From the NCBI RefSeq assembly GCF_036127095.1, contig NZ_CP108006.1, positions 930,001-994,000 of the forward strand: a stretch of DNA of 64,000 bases. Reading direction: 5' to 3'. The stretch comes from Streptomyces sp. NBC_00335 (lineage in GTDB: Bacteria; Actinomycetota; Actinomycetes; Streptomycetales; Streptomycetaceae). The notes beneath the pieces are model-generated. The model did no database searches and had not been told where the DNA came from. It saw nothing but the letters and a program-made list of their open reading frames with translations. Shown here piece after piece: positions 18,252 through 27,408 of the stretch. Numbering within the stretch: position 1 is the first letter of the stretch; each line of letters opens with the position of its first letter. Both the position numbers and the translations under genes were made by a program.

Positions 18252-19217
18252 TCAACGCACTCTCCCCCTGGGCTTCAGACGAGTTGGAGGCAGTTCCGGA
18301 GCCGGAATCGGAGCGCCGTCGTAGCCCTTGACCTCGCCGTAGCGGGTGCCGTTCATCCAGTCTTCGCGGAAGCCCGCGATGTCCTCCTGGGACCGTCCGA
18401 TCCAGTTCCAGAACATCACGATCTCCTCCTCGAACGGCTCTCCGCCCAGCAGCATCAGGCCCGCGTCCGAGACCGCGCGCAAGGGAAGGTCCGTGCGGCC
18501 GCAGCCGAGGTAGAGCATGGCGCCCGGGAGGAGCGGGACGCCGTCGACGTGGGCTTCGCCCGACATGGACAGGACCGCGTACTCGAAGTCCGGGTTCAGC
18601 GGGAGGCGGGTTTCCGTGCCCGACGCCAGGGTCAGGTCCGCGCCGACGATCGGGCTGTACGCGGTTCCGGGTGAGGTCGCCGTGTCCAGGGTGCCCAGGA
18701 TGACCGTCGCCGTCAGGCCCGGGGCGGTGACCTGCGGGAGGTCGGCGTGGTGCTGGAAGTGCGGGTCCACGTCGCGGTGGGCGTCCGGGAGGGCCACCCA
18801 CAGCTGCGCGCCGTGCAGGAGGCGGGCGTGCGGGCGCGGGCTCTCCTCGGAGTGGCTGATGCCCCGGCCGGAGGTCATCAGGCCGAGCTCGCGCGGGCGG
18901 ATCGTCGCCAGGCTGCCGACGCTGTCGCGGTGCAGCACCTCGCCCTCGTGGAGCCAGCTGACCGTCTGGAGGCCCGAGTGGGGGTGCGGGGCCACCGCCA
19001 TGCCGGGCTCGTCGGCGATGTCGTCGGGGCCGTAGTGGTCGACGAAGCACCAGGCGCCGACCATGCGGCGGCCCAGGTTCGGCAGGAGTCGGCGGACCTC
19101 GGTGGACTCGCCGAGTTTGACGGTGCGCGGGCTCAGGAGCTCGCGCACGGGCTCGGCGACGACGAACCCGCGGCCGCCGCAGGTGGAGAGAGCGGGCTGG
19201 CGATCGAGATTGCTCAT
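18252..19217 (-). CDS. Pirin-family bicupin
   Basis: 321-aa cupin-fold protein of the pirin family, many of which are metal-dependent quercetinases or regulatory proteins. N-terminal cupin signatures are GAWCFVDHYGPDDI, then VAPHPHSGLQTVSWLHEG and SEESPRPHARLLHGAQLW; the HPH pair and following Glu/His are the metal ligands. The C-terminal half (TLASGTETRLPL, LGGEPFEEEIVMFWNWIG) is the second cupin, ending in a family-typical EVKGYDG. I start at Met 19217 (MSNLDRQPAL). It diverges from the TPR gene across a 152-bp promoter region. Confidence 0.92.
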   Translation of the reverse strand: MSNLDRQPALSTCGGRGFVVAEPVRELLSPRTVKLGESTEVRRLLPNLGRRMVGAWCFVDHYGPDDIADEPGMAVAPHPHSGLQTVSWLHEGEVLHRDSVGSLATIRPRELGLMTSGRGISHSEESPRPHARLLHGAQLWVALPDAHRDVDPHFQHHADLPQVTAPGLTATVILGTLDTATSPGTAYSPIVGADLTLASGTETRLPLNPDFEYAVLSMSGEAHVDGVPLLPGAMLYLGCGRTDLPLRAVSDAGLMLLGGEPFEEEIVMFWNWIGRSQEDIAGFREDWMNGTRYGEVKGYDGAPIPAPELPPTRLKPRGRVR

Positions 19218-19369
19218 ACCGCACAACTTAGTCCCGGCGCCGCCGCCGAGGTCAGGGGAATGTGCGTACGGATCCACGTGTTGAGCAGCCCGACGGAACG
19301 ACGATCAGGGCAGCAGAGAGGGCCTTCCTCGGTACAGGACCGTACGGAGGAAGGCGAGGAAGGGATCCG

Positions 19370-19756
19370 ATGGACGTGAGCAGCGCGAGGGACGTGACGG
19401 GCGCGATCGACGCGCAGCAGGGCTACCTGGAGCACGGGACCACCGCCGAGCGCTGGGACCGCGGCCGGCTCTTCTTCGAGGCGAAGGAGTACGCGAACGC
19501 CGCCCGTGTCCTGCACGGCGTGGCGGCCGAGGCCCCCGAGCTGCTGGCTCCGCGGCTGCTGCTGGCCCGCGCCTACTACCACTCCGCGCAGCTTTCCAAG
19601 GCCGAGGGCGAGCTCCGCGGCGTTCTGGACCGCTGGCCCGTGGAGGACTACGCGCAGCTGATGCTCGGGCGGACGCTGGAGCGCCAGGGCCGGGCCGCCG
19701 AGGCGGCTGCGTACCTGCGGATCGCCGCCGCGATGGCCGGGGATTTCCCGGAGTAG
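19370..19756 (+). CDS. Tetratricopeptide-repeat protein
   Basis: 128-aa soluble helical protein with two to three TPR units: WDRGRLFFEAKEYANAARVL, LLAPRLLLARAYYHSAQLSK and YAQLMLGRTLERQGRAAEAA. Probably a protein-interaction module. GAGGAAGGG at 19356-19364 gives ATG 19370. It is the usual divergent neighbour of pirin genes in Streptomyces, which hints at a functional link, but its role is unknown. The gene is complete. Confidence 0.87.
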   Translation: MDVSSARDVTGAIDAQQGYLEHGTTAERWDRGRLFFEAKEYANAARVLHGVAAEAPELLAPRLLLARAYYHSAQLSKAEGELRGVLDRWPVEDYAQLMLGRTLERQGRAAEAAAYLRIAAAMAGDFPE

Positions 19757-19872
19757 GGGTGGCGGAGCCGCCCCGGGGCGGGGCCTCGGCGGGGGGCGTG
19801 TAACGCGCCGCCCACTCTCCCGGCCCCGCCCGTGCGGGACCGGGGGTGTCCCTCGGTTAGCCTGGGGTCAAT

Positions 19873-21078
19873 ATGAACCGTCTGACCACGCCCTTCGGCT
19901 CCTACGAGCTCGCCCGCTTCCCCGAGGACCCGCGCGACCGGCTCTTCGCATGGGACGCCGCCGACGAGTACCTGCTCCGCCACCTCGAATCCGGTACGGG
20001 TGAACGCGGCCCGGTGGATCTGGCCGGCGCCGGGCAGATCACGGTGATCGGTGACCGCTGGGGGGCGCTGACGACGGCGCTGGCCGCGCACCACCCCACC
20101 CAGATCACCGACTCCAGCCTGACCCGCTCCGCCACCGCCGCCAATCTGGACCGCAACGGCATCGGGACCGCCAAGAGCACCGTGACGCTGCTCACGACGC
20201 AGGACGCGGTGCCCGAGCGGATCGACGTGCTCCTGGTGCGGGTGCCCAAGAGCCTGGCGCTGCTGGAGGACCAGCTCTACCGCGTGGCCCCGCACGTGCA
20301 CGCGGGCACCGTGGTCGTCGGCACCGGCATGGTGAAGGAGATCCACACCTCCACCCTGCGGCTCTTCGAGAAGATCCTCGGTCCGACGAAGACCTCGCTG
20401 GCCGAGAAGAAGGCCCGGCTGATCTTCTGCACGCCCGGGAACCCCGGAGCCGCGCATCCCCGGACCGACGGTCCGTGGCCGGTGACCTACACCGTCGACC
20501 AGGACGCCGGGTCGGGCTCCGGGCTGACCGTGGTCAACCACGCCGGGATCTTCTGCGCGGACCGCCTCGACGTCGGCACCCGCTTCTTCCTCCAGAGCAT
20601 TCCGACCAACACCGACGGCGCCCGCGTCGTCGACCTGGGCTGCGGCAACGGCATCGTCGGCACGGCTGTCGCGGTGGCCGACCCGGAGGCCGAGGTCGTC
20701 TTCACGGACGAGTCGTACCAGGCGGTGGCCTCGGCCGAGGCCACGTACCGTGCCAACATCCAAGGACGCCTGGACCGCGCCGAGTTCATCGTCGGAGACG
20801 GCGTCTCGATGCTGCCGCCCGGTTCGGTGGACCTGGTGCTCTGCAATCCGCCCTTCCACTCCCACCAGGCGACGACCGACGCGACGGCGCTGCGGATGTT
20901 CGCGCAGTCGCGCAAGGCGCTGCGGCCGGGTGGCGAGCTGTGGGTGGTGGCCAACCGTCACATGGGGTACCACACCCACCTGCGCCGCCTCTTCGGCAAC
21001 AGCGAAGTCGCCGCGAGCGAGCCGAAGTTCGTGGTCCTGCGGGCGGTCAAGCGGCGCGAGCAGCCCCGCGGCGCGTGA
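19873..21078 (+). CDS. RlmG/RsmC-like class I methyltransferase
   Basis: 401-aa S-adenosylmethionine-dependent methyltransferase likely to act on guanine N2 of rRNA. It has a two-domain layout: a degenerate N-terminal methyltransferase-like domain (residues about 1-185) and a catalytic C-terminal domain with RVVDLGCGNGIVGTAVA (SAM-binding motif I), EVVFTDESYQAV (acidic motif II) and DLVLCNPPFHSHQ (motif IV NPPF, typical of N-methyltransferases on nucleic acid). RlmG and RsmC share this architecture; the choice between them is uncertain. Start ATG 19873 gives the usual N terminus. It is followed by a strong bidirectional terminator. Confidence 0.87.
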   Translation: MNRLTTPFGSYELARFPEDPRDRLFAWDAADEYLLRHLESGTGERGPVDLAGAGQITVIGDRWGALTTALAAHHPTQITDSSLTRSATAANLDRNGIGTAKSTVTLLTTQDAVPERIDVLLVRVPKSLALLEDQLYRVAPHVHAGTVVVGTGMVKEIHTSTLRLFEKILGPTKTSLAEKKARLIFCTPGNPGAAHPRTDGPWPVTYTVDQDAGSGSGLTVVNHAGIFCADRLDVGTRFFLQSIPTNTDGARVVDLGCGNGIVGTAVAVADPEAEVVFTDESYQAVASAEATYRANIQGRLDRAEFIVGDGVSMLPPGSVDLVLCNPPFHSHQATTDATALRMFAQSRKALRPGGELWVVANRHMGYHTHLRRLFGNSEVAASEPKFVVLRAVKRREQPRGA

Positions 21079-21098
21079 CCTGTCGCCTTCGCGCGAGG

Positions 21099-21138
21099 AG
21101 GCCCGCCGGTCCCGGAACACTCCGGGGCCGGCGGGCCT
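21099..21138. terminator. Bidirectional terminator between methyltransferase and acylase
   Basis: AGGCCCGCCGG (21099-21109) pairs with CCGGCGGGCCT (21128-21138); the intervening CCCGGAACACTCCGGGG can extend the stem. T-rich bases follow on the plus strand. It lies between two convergent stops. Confidence 0.85.
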
Positions 21139-21160
21139 TCTCGCTCAAGGGCCGAGGGCC

Positions 21161-23935
21161 TCAGCGGTGGGCGGGGAACTCCACCACCTGCTGATAGGTG
21201 GGCCGGTTCTGCCAGTTGATCTGCGGGTGGGCCAGGCCGCCCACCGGGCGCTGCACGATCGCGTCCGCGCACCACTGGTTGCCCGCGGCGCAGGTTCCGT
21301 CCGCCGGATACACGGCGGCGGGGGTGGCGGCCGCCGCCTGCTTGAGCGTCGCCGTCATGGCGTCGCGGCATCCGGAGAGCGAGCCGCCCCCGCAGTACGT
21401 CCGGGCCAGCGGTCCGGACACCGGGCGGCCGAGCACCGTACGCAGGTCCTTGTCCACGTAGCTCCACCAGCCGTACTGGAAGGCCGAGCCGGCGTGTGAA
21501 CCGGTCGGCCCGTGGCCCGCGTTGGGCGCCTCGTCGATGGTGAGCGAGGCGCGCAAGGCGTCGTAGAGCGGCGCCCCGAGGCCGGGCTTGAACTCGGCCT
21601 CCACGAGCAGCGGCCACCAGGCGTCCATGATCCGTACGGCGTCCGCGTGCGCGTACGTCTTCGAACCGCGTGCGGTCTCCTTGCGCTCGGTGCCCGCGGC
21701 CTGCCAGGCGGCGAGCTTGTCGATCGCGGCCCCGACGGCCGGATCGGTGACGGGCGCGCTGCGGAGCACGGCCAGCAGCTCGGGCAGCAGGTTCTCGGCG
21801 CGCAGGTCGGTGACGGCCGCGTCGGCCATGGCCTGGGTGAGCTTGGCCCGGGTCACCCCGCCGGCCGCGACGAGCGGTTTGACGCGCTGGTCGAGGAGGT
21901 CCCCGCGGTGCACGGAGCCCATCCCGAAGCCGGCCGCACCGTACCCCTTGGCCTGCTTGTTGTTCCAACTGATGTAGTAGTCCTGGCCGATGGACTGCGG
22001 GTGCTCTGACGGCGGGGTGTAGGCCGCGGTGTTGGCGGCCGGGTCGAAGTCCTGCCATTCGTAACCCTGCTTGCCCTGGATGGGCAGCGCCGCGTCGACT
22101 CCGGCCGGACGCACCGGGTTCGACCCGCTGTTGTAGTAGGCCGCTTCGCGCGAGTCGGCGTAGAACCAGTTGAAGGCGTAGCCGATGTGCCGGGCCGCCT
22201 CCTGGAAGGTGCGGGCGTCCTTCACGTAGGAGGGGTCGTTGAACATCTGGAAGCCGATGATCGAGTCGGCCTCGTGGCGGTACGTGGAGCGCAGCGCGGT
22301 GTAGGCCACGGGCTTGCCCGCGATGGTCGCGCGGTGCGTGACGATGCCGTAGTTCGTGCGCCAGACCCGCATCCGGTAGGAGCCGCCCGGGGTGGGGTCG
22401 GCGACGGAGGACTTCCAGGTGTTGGTGTGTTCCAGCTTCTCCATGGGCGTGCAGGTGCCGCGGTAGAGGTACGAGGTGCTCGCCCTGGTGGGGGCGCCGC
22501 CGCCGGACTCGCACAGTTCGACGGCGAAGGTGTCGGTGATGTCCTGGCCGGCCGAGGTGGCGCTCCAGGCGTAGTCCTGGCCGCGTCCGAGCTGTACGTA
22601 CATGCTGACGCCCGCGAAGGAGGCGCCGCGCGCGCTGATGCCCGGGCCCTGGAGCTCCTGGAGCATGAGGAGTTGGGGCGCGAGATAGCCGGTCTGCGGG
22701 CCGAAGACGGCGACCGGGTGGCCGCTCGCGGTCTTCGCGCCGGAGACGAGCAGGGCGTTGGACATGCTCTGCTTCAACGGCTTGGGCGGGGTGGCCGCGG
22801 CCGCCGTCGCGGCCGAGCCCGTACGGTCGTACACCAGCTGCTCGGCGGTGACCGAGCCGGCGTCGGGCAGCGCCGCGCCCTGCGGGTCGGCGGGCTTCTG
22901 CGTGTAGGGGAAGCTCGTCCCGTCGTGGACGGTGAGCACGGCTTCGGGGTCCTCGCGCTGGCGGAAGGACTCCCAGACCCGGGTCCCCTCCTCCAGGCCG
23001 TACGTCTGCTGCGCGGACAGCAGGGAGAGCGCGGCCTGGACTTCGCCGCCTCCGCCGCCGCCGAACAGGCCGCCCACGACGGAGGCGAGGGCGATCAGGT
23101 CGGTGAGCTTGAAGGGCTGGATCTCCCCGGCGTTGGTGATCGAGTTGATGTGCCCGGTCAGCACGTACTCGCCGGGGAAGTAGCGGCCGTTCTTGGACTG
23201 CACGCGGTAGGCGTTGATGCCGTCGATGTACGCCTGGGCGTCCTCCATCGCGAGCCGCCCGCGCTCGCCCTCCCCGGTCCGGATCCGGTCAACCTGGGCC
23301 TGGAGGTCCGCCTCGGTGTACGGGGCCTGCGGCCAGAACTGCTGCTCCAGGCCCTGGTTGGCGAGGGCGCCGCCCGCGAAGGGGGTGAGGTCGCCCCGGC
23401 CGACGTGCCGGAAGAGGTCCATCTGCCAGAGCCGGTCCTGGGCTGCCGCGTAACCGGCGCCGAAGGACGTCCCGTAGCGGGTGGTGCCCTTGATGTGGGG
23501 GACGCCGCTCTTCTTGTCCCGGGTGATGGTGACGTCGGAACGCGGGCTGCTGGTGGACTCGACCTGGTCGGCCGGGACGCCGAAGGAGGCGTCGTTGAAG
23601 AACTCGTTGACCTTGGCGTCGGTGAGGCCGGGATAGCCGGCCACCAGGGAGTCGTAGCGCGCCAGTTGGTCGGAGGTGTGGGCGGGCAGCGTGCCGAATG
23701 CCTTGTGGGCGAGGATCTGGGCGAGGGTGGCGTTGCCGCTCTGGCCGGGCGGCAGGATGTCCGCGCACTGCCCTGCGCAGTAGTCGGCGTAGTCGGCAAT
23801 GCCTGCGGGGGCGATGGCGATCGGGAGCGGCGCGGGAGCGCCGGCCGCCGGGGCGGCCGGTGTCAGAAGGGCCGCTCCGAGGGCGATGAGTGCGGTGGCG
23901 ACGGCAGTTCTCATGCGCGTGGTGGGGCGTCGCAT
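21161..23935 (-). CDS. Secreted S45-family penicillin/AHL acylase
   Basis: 924-aa precursor of an N-terminal-nucleophile amidohydrolase that hydrolyses acyl amides such as beta-lactam side chains, acyl-homoserine lactones or lipopeptides. Signal peptide at residues 1-33 (TRMRTAVATALIALGAALLTP). The alpha-chain region carries RDKKSGVPHIKGTTRYGTSF and YAAAQDRLWQMDLFRH. The autocleavage site and nucleophile appear at KQSMSNALLVSG (Ser392), followed by beta-chain motifs HPVAVFGPQTGY, DYAWSATSAGQDITDTF and a late AGSAFQYGWWSYVDKDL. GGAGGAG just upstream of ATG 23935 supports the start. It is larger than classical acylases (about 750-850 aa) because of an N-terminal extension. Substrate cannot be told from sequence. 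Confidence 0.9.
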   Translation of the reverse strand: MRRPTTRMRTAVATALIALGAALLTPAAPAAGAPAPLPIAIAPAGIADYADYCAGQCADILPPGQSGNATLAQILAHKAFGTLPAHTSDQLARYDSLVAGYPGLTDAKVNEFFNDASFGVPADQVESTSSPRSDVTITRDKKSGVPHIKGTTRYGTSFGAGYAAAQDRLWQMDLFRHVGRGDLTPFAGGALANQGLEQQFWPQAPYTEADLQAQVDRIRTGEGERGRLAMEDAQAYIDGINAYRVQSKNGRYFPGEYVLTGHINSITNAGEIQPFKLTDLIALASVVGGLFGGGGGGEVQAALSLLSAQQTYGLEEGTRVWESFRQREDPEAVLTVHDGTSFPYTQKPADPQGAALPDAGSVTAEQLVYDRTGSAATAAAATPPKPLKQSMSNALLVSGAKTASGHPVAVFGPQTGYLAPQLLMLQELQGPGISARGASFAGVSMYVQLGRGQDYAWSATSAGQDITDTFAVELCESGGGAPTRASTSYLYRGTCTPMEKLEHTNTWKSSVADPTPGGSYRMRVWRTNYGIVTHRATIAGKPVAYTALRSTYRHEADSIIGFQMFNDPSYVKDARTFQEAARHIGYAFNWFYADSREAAYYNSGSNPVRPAGVDAALPIQGKQGYEWQDFDPAANTAAYTPPSEHPQSIGQDYYISWNNKQAKGYGAAGFGMGSVHRGDLLDQRVKPLVAAGGVTRAKLTQAMADAAVTDLRAENLLPELLAVLRSAPVTDPAVGAAIDKLAAWQAAGTERKETARGSKTYAHADAVRIMDAWWPLLVEAEFKPGLGAPLYDALRASLTIDEAPNAGHGPTGSHAGSAFQYGWWSYVDKDLRTVLGRPVSGPLARTYCGGGSLSGCRDAMTATLKQAAAATPAAVYPADGTCAAGNQWCADAIVQRPVGGLAHPQINWQNRPTYQQVVEFPAHR

Positions 23936-24136
23936 ACGTGCTCCTCCGTGGGGGGCAGGAACCGGTCACGGGGAGGGTACTGGCAGGTGCTACCACTCAG
24001 TAAGATGAACGACCGTCACTTTTTGTCCGTACGGGGCCTCGCACCCCGGACATCCCGCGCCGGACCTCGCACGACGGACCTCGCGCGTGGGAAAACCCGT
24101 TGCCCCGGACCGACCCGCCGGGCGAAGCTCCACGGC

Positions 24137-24436
24137 ATGTCACAAAGCACCGCAGAGACCAGCACGCGCACCCGACGCGGCGTCACCGACCTCTTCGCCG
24201 CCGACGGCCGCCTGACGGCGATCCCGCGCAAGGCCGCCCGCCGCGAGCAGTTGCTCGCCCACCTCACCGAGACCCTCTTCGCGGCGGACCGCGCGTACAC
24301 CGAGCCGGAGGTGAACGGCCTGCTGCTCACCGTCCACGAGGACTGCGCGGCACTGCGGCGGTACCTGGTCATCGCCGGGCACCTCACCCGCACCCGCGAC
24401 GGCTCCGGCTACCGGCGGGCCACGACCACCCTGTAG
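24137..24436 (+). CDS. DUF2087-domain protein
   Basis: 99-aa small basic protein. The pattern LFAADGRLTAIPRKAARREQ, then LLAHLTETLFAADRAYTEPE, VNGLLLTVHEDCAALRRYLV and ending YRRA is the DUF2087 fold, a compact helical domain often found with winged-helix regulators; probably DNA-binding or regulatory. ATG 24137 follows GAAG by 9 bp. Its last 28 bp overlap the end of the convergent metallophosphoesterase gene, so the two mRNAs would be antisense at their 3' ends. Upstream 200 bp separate it from the divergent acylase. Confidence 0.82.
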   Translation: MSQSTAETSTRTRRGVTDLFAADGRLTAIPRKAARREQLLAHLTETLFAADRAYTEPEVNGLLLTVHEDCAALRRYLVIAGHLTRTRDGSGYRRATTTL

Positions 24437-25173
24437 TGGGTCGTCAGCCGGCCGTCCTCGCCGATCACGTGGAAGGCCACGGCCGGCGGCTCGTCCGCGT
24501 GGATGTACTCGTTTTCCCCGGACGCCGCCTCCCACGGGAGCCGCGTCGTGGACACCACGCCCGGCGCCACGAGTAGCGGCCGCCCCGCGAAGGTGGTCGC
24601 CGCGCCGGTGTGGGTGTGCCCGCACAGGAACGCCGTCAGGTGCGGGTGCCGCTCGGCCAGCGCCGCCAGCCGCTCCTCGCCGAACTGCCGGATGCCGTCC
24701 ACGTAAGGGATGTGCAGCGGGACGGGCGGGTGGTGGAAGGCGACCAGTACGGGCACCTCGCGCGGGGTGTCGGTGAGCACCCCGTCCAGCCAGGCGATCG
24801 TCGAGTCCTCCAGGTACCCGCGGTGTTCACCGGGCACGGACGAATCGCACACCGCGAGGACGAAGCCGTCACCGCGCAGCACTTGGTCGACCGGGGCCGC
24901 GGTCGGGCGCTCCTCCCCCAGCAGACCGCGCCGGAAGGCGGCGCGGTCGTCGTGGTTCCCGGGGCAGACGACCAGCGGATGGCGGGAACCGAGGGCCTTG
25001 CGCGCCTCCTCGTACTCCTCCGGGCGTGCGTGATCGGCGATGTCCCCGCTCACCAGCACCGCGTCCAGCTCGTACGGGAGCCCCTCCAGGTACTCCATGA
25101 CGACGCGGGTCCGCTCGGCGGCCCGCTCCCCGCCGTCGAGGTGGACGTCACTGAGGTGGGCTATCACGATCAC
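24409..25173 (-). CDS. Metallophosphoesterase, CpdA-like cyclic-nucleotide phosphodiesterase family
   Basis: 254-aa calcineurin-like phosphoesterase. All metal-site motifs are present in order: IAHLSDVHLDGG (DxH), LVSGDIADHARP (GD), VVCPGNHDDRAA (GNHD), LVAFHHPPVPLH and TAFLCGHTHTGA (GHTH). This order and length match the 3',5'-cyclic nucleotide phosphodiesterase (CpdA/GpdQ) branch, though the true substrate may differ. I choose GTG 25173 because GAAGGAG lies 9 bp upstream; the frame is open through the tandem-repeat DNA further upstream but has no ribosome site there. Convergent 28-bp overlap with the DUF2087 gene. Confidence 0.9.
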   Translation of the reverse strand: MIVIAHLSDVHLDGGERAAERTRVVMEYLEGLPYELDAVLVSGDIADHARPEEYEEARKALGSRHPLVVCPGNHDDRAAFRRGLLGEERPTAAPVDQVLRGDGFVLAVCDSSVPGEHRGYLEDSTIAWLDGVLTDTPREVPVLVAFHHPPVPLHIPYVDGIRQFGEERLAALAERHPHLTAFLCGHTHTGAATTFAGRPLLVAPGVVSTTRLPWEAASGENEYIHADEPPAVAFHVIGEDGRLTTHYRVVVARR

Positions 25174-25247
25174 GGGCGATGGCTCCTTCGGTTCGGAAGC
25201 TGGGATTGTATGCCCGCGGGGCCGCGGTCCGGCCTGGAGTCGGACGG

Positions 25248-25311
25248 CGATCCGCCGATCCGGCGATCCGGCGATCCGGCGATCCGGCGATCCGGCGACT
25301 CGGCAACTCGG
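25248..25311. repeat. Eight 8-bp tandem repeats (CGATCCGG)
   Basis: Octamers run without gaps from 25248: one variant (CGATCCGC), five perfect CGATCCGG copies (25256-25295), then two degenerate ones (CGACTCGG, CAACTCGG). The array lies between divergent genes, 75 bp upstream of the phosphoesterase start and 166 bp before the FAD oxidoreductase. Perfect copies suggest recent slippage; copy number probably differs between strains. Confidence 0.92.
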
Positions 25312-25476
25312 CTTCAAGTCCCCCACCCGGAAGCCGCGGTGAGGAAGCACTCGCGGACGAACGACTCAGCTGCTGCCGCTCCGGCGCGCCCCACCGCACC
25401 GGCCCGCCCCCCGACGTAGCGTGGGCCGCGGCCGATTGCCCACAGCCCCATCACCCTGAAGCGAAGGTGACCGCGC

Positions 25477-26724
25477 ATGAGGCGGGAACAGGGAAGCAGC
25501 CGGGACGTGATCGTGATCGGTGCGGGCGCCGCCGGTCTCGCCTGCACCGCGGACCTGCTGGCCGGAGGCCTGCGCGTCAGCCTGGTGGAAGCCTCGGACG
25601 CGGTCGGCGGGCGCATGCGCACCGACCGCTCCTCCGGCTTCGTCACCGACCGTGGTTTCCAGGTGCTCAACACCGCGTACCCGCAAGTCAAACGCCGCCT
25701 CGCACTCCGCCCCCTGCGCCTCAGGCCGTTCACGCCGGGCGTGCTCGTCCACACCGGCGGCGGCAACCTGCTGCGCTTCACGGACCCCACCCGGCGGCCG
25801 CGCGAGAGCCGCGATCTGCTGCCGGGCCGGCTGGCCACGGCCCGTGACCTCGCCGCGCTCGGATTGCTCACCGCGCAGGACGCGCTCCTGCCGCCGCGCC
25901 TCCTGCGCGCGCGGCCCGATCGGACGACCCTCACCGCGCTCGCCGAGGCCGGGCTCTCCGCCGATCTGGTCGAGACCTTCTTCAGGCCGTTCCTGTCCGG
26001 GGTGTTCCTCGAAGACGGCTTGGAGACCTCGTCCCGGTTCTTCCACCTGGTCTGGCGCAGCATGGTGCGCGGCACCCTGTGCCTGCCCGCCGACGGCATC
26101 GGAGCGGTCCCCGCCCAGCTCGCCGACCGCCTTCCGCCCGGTGTTCTCAGCACCGAAACCCCGATCGCCCGGCTGACCGGCGACGGGGTGGCCCTGGCGG
26201 ACGGTTCCGAACGCCGTGCCCGAGCCGTCGTCGTCGCCACCAACGCGGCAGCGGCGGTCCGGCTGCTGCCCGGGCTGAGCGTGCCCGGCGGCCGTACGGT
26301 CACCACCCTGTACCACGCCGCCGATCGCTCGCCGCTTCGGGAGCCCACCCTCGTGATCGACACGAAGCGCCGGTTCCTCAACACCTGCGTGCTCAGCGAG
26401 GTGCACCCCGGCTACGCCCCCGACGGCCGCGCACTCGTTGCCACCTCCGTCCTCGGGGCACCGGATCCCACGGAGGAGGCAGTGGTCCGGGCCGCGCTCG
26501 CCGAAGCGTACGGAGCCGACACGGACACCTGGCAGCTGGTGAACCGGCAAACGGTGCGCGACGCGCTTCCCGCCATGCCCCCGCCCCTTGCGCTGATCCG
26601 GACGACCAGGTTCGGCCCGCACCGGTACGTCTGCGGTGACCACAGGGCGACCGGCTCGCTCCAGGGCGCCCTGGCTTCCGGGTCCAAGGCCGCCCGCGAA
26701 GTCCTGGCGGACTTCGACCGATGA
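25477..26724 (+). CDS. FAD-dependent oxidoreductase (phytoene-desaturase/amine-oxidase-like)
   Basis: 415-aa flavoprotein. The N-terminal DVIVIGAGAAGLACTADLLA is the FAD Rossmann GxGxxG motif, with the Glu of the ribose site in VSLVEASDAVGGRMRT; the GGR(M)RT extension is typical of monoamine-oxidase/phytoene-desaturase proteins. The C-terminal HRYVCGDHRATGSLQGALAS is the second FAD-binding GD motif. ATG 25477 follows GAAGCGAAGG. Substrate unknown. It is immediately upstream (31 bp) of a MarR regulator and an MMPL pump, so the three may respond to the same hydrophobic compound (inference). Confidence 0.88.
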   Translation: MRREQGSSRDVIVIGAGAAGLACTADLLAGGLRVSLVEASDAVGGRMRTDRSSGFVTDRGFQVLNTAYPQVKRRLALRPLRLRPFTPGVLVHTGGGNLLRFTDPTRRPRESRDLLPGRLATARDLAALGLLTAQDALLPPRLLRARPDRTTLTALAEAGLSADLVETFFRPFLSGVFLEDGLETSSRFFHLVWRSMVRGTLCLPADGIGAVPAQLADRLPPGVLSTETPIARLTGDGVALADGSERRARAVVVATNAAAAVRLLPGLSVPGGRTVTTLYHAADRSPLREPTLVIDTKRRFLNTCVLSEVHPGYAPDGRALVATSVLGAPDPTEEAVVRAALAEAYGADTDTWQLVNRQTVRDALPAMPPPLALIRTTRFGPHRYVCGDHRATGSLQGALASGSKAAREVLADFDR

Positions 26725-26755
26725 ACCCGCCGGAATGCTTCTATACGCTGGCCCG

Positions 26756-27253
26756 GTGGCCAATACGGATGTGCGAAAGTCCAGCGGAGGTGTCCCCGAA
26801 GGGAACGGCGAGGTGGGCCTCCATGCGTTCGCCGTACAATTGAGGCGGCTGAACGGGGAGATCAACCGCCTGGTCCACGGATTCGCGCACGCCCAAGGGC
26901 TCCACCCCACGGACGTCCAGGCCCTGTCCGTCATCCTCGACAGCGCCGCACCCCTCACTCCCGGCCGTCTGCGCGAGCACCTCGGACTCACCTCGGGCGC
27001 CGTCACGGCCTGCCTCGACAGGCTGGAGCGCGCCGGCCACATCACCCGCTCCAGGGAGAGCGAGGACCGCCGCGTCATCCACATCCGCTACGCCGAACAG
27101 GGCAGGGCCGCGGCCCGCTCCTCCTTCACCCCGCTGGCCGAGGCCACCGACAGCGCCCGTCACCGGTTCAGCGAGGAGGAACTCGCGATCGCCCTGAGGT
27201 TCCTCGCCGCCATGAACGAGGAACTCGGCGACCTGCGGGCTCCGGGACGCTGA
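26756..27253 (+). CDS. MarR-family transcriptional regulator, probably leaderless
   Basis: 165-aa winged-helix repressor: LRRLNGEINRLVHGFAHAQG dimerisation helix, then TPGRLREHLGLTSGAVTACL recognition helix and RAGHITRSRESEDRRVIHIR wing, all standard MarR. I choose GTG 26756: a TATACG -10-like hexamer (26742-26747) ends 8 bp upstream and no Shine-Dalgarno is present, which fits a leaderless mRNA. An ATG at 26735 in the same frame is the alternative. It lies between the FAD oxidoreductase and the MMPL exporter, which has possible operator repeats in its promoter, so it probably represses the pump. Confidence 0.88.
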   Translation: MANTDVRKSSGGVPEGNGEVGLHAFAVQLRRLNGEINRLVHGFAHAQGLHPTDVQALSVILDSAAPLTPGRLREHLGLTSGAVTACLDRLERAGHITRSRESEDRRVIHIRYAEQGRAAARSSFTPLAEATDSARHRFSEEELAIALRFLAAMNEELGDLRAPGR

Positions 27254-27368
27254 TTTCCCGGCCGGCCCGCATCCGTACCGGCCCTTCCGGGGGAAGACGG
27301 GGGGTACGAGCGAGCGGCGGCCCTCCGGGACGTCCTCCAAAGATCGATCGCCTAATCTATTTCAGTCA

Positions 27369-27391
27369 TTGAGATTGTTAACTGTTGAGAT
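27369..27391. promoter_or_regulatory. Direct repeat in MMPL promoter, candidate MarR site
   Basis: TTGAGAT occurs at 27369-27375 and again at 27385-27391, spaced 16 bp start to start, flanking the palindrome GTTAAC. The surrounding 27345-27397 is an unusually AT-rich island in this genome, just upstream of the MMPL ribosome site (GGAG 27401). Position and spacing suit an operator for the adjacent MarR protein; not proven. Confidence 0.5.
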
Positions 27392-27408
27392 AGATCCACA
27401 GGAGCACC

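Noticed and set aside
25248-25311. Possible CRISPR array
   Set aside because: Repeats are 8 bp, contiguous and have no spacers; no cas genes nearby. It is a simple tandem repeat.
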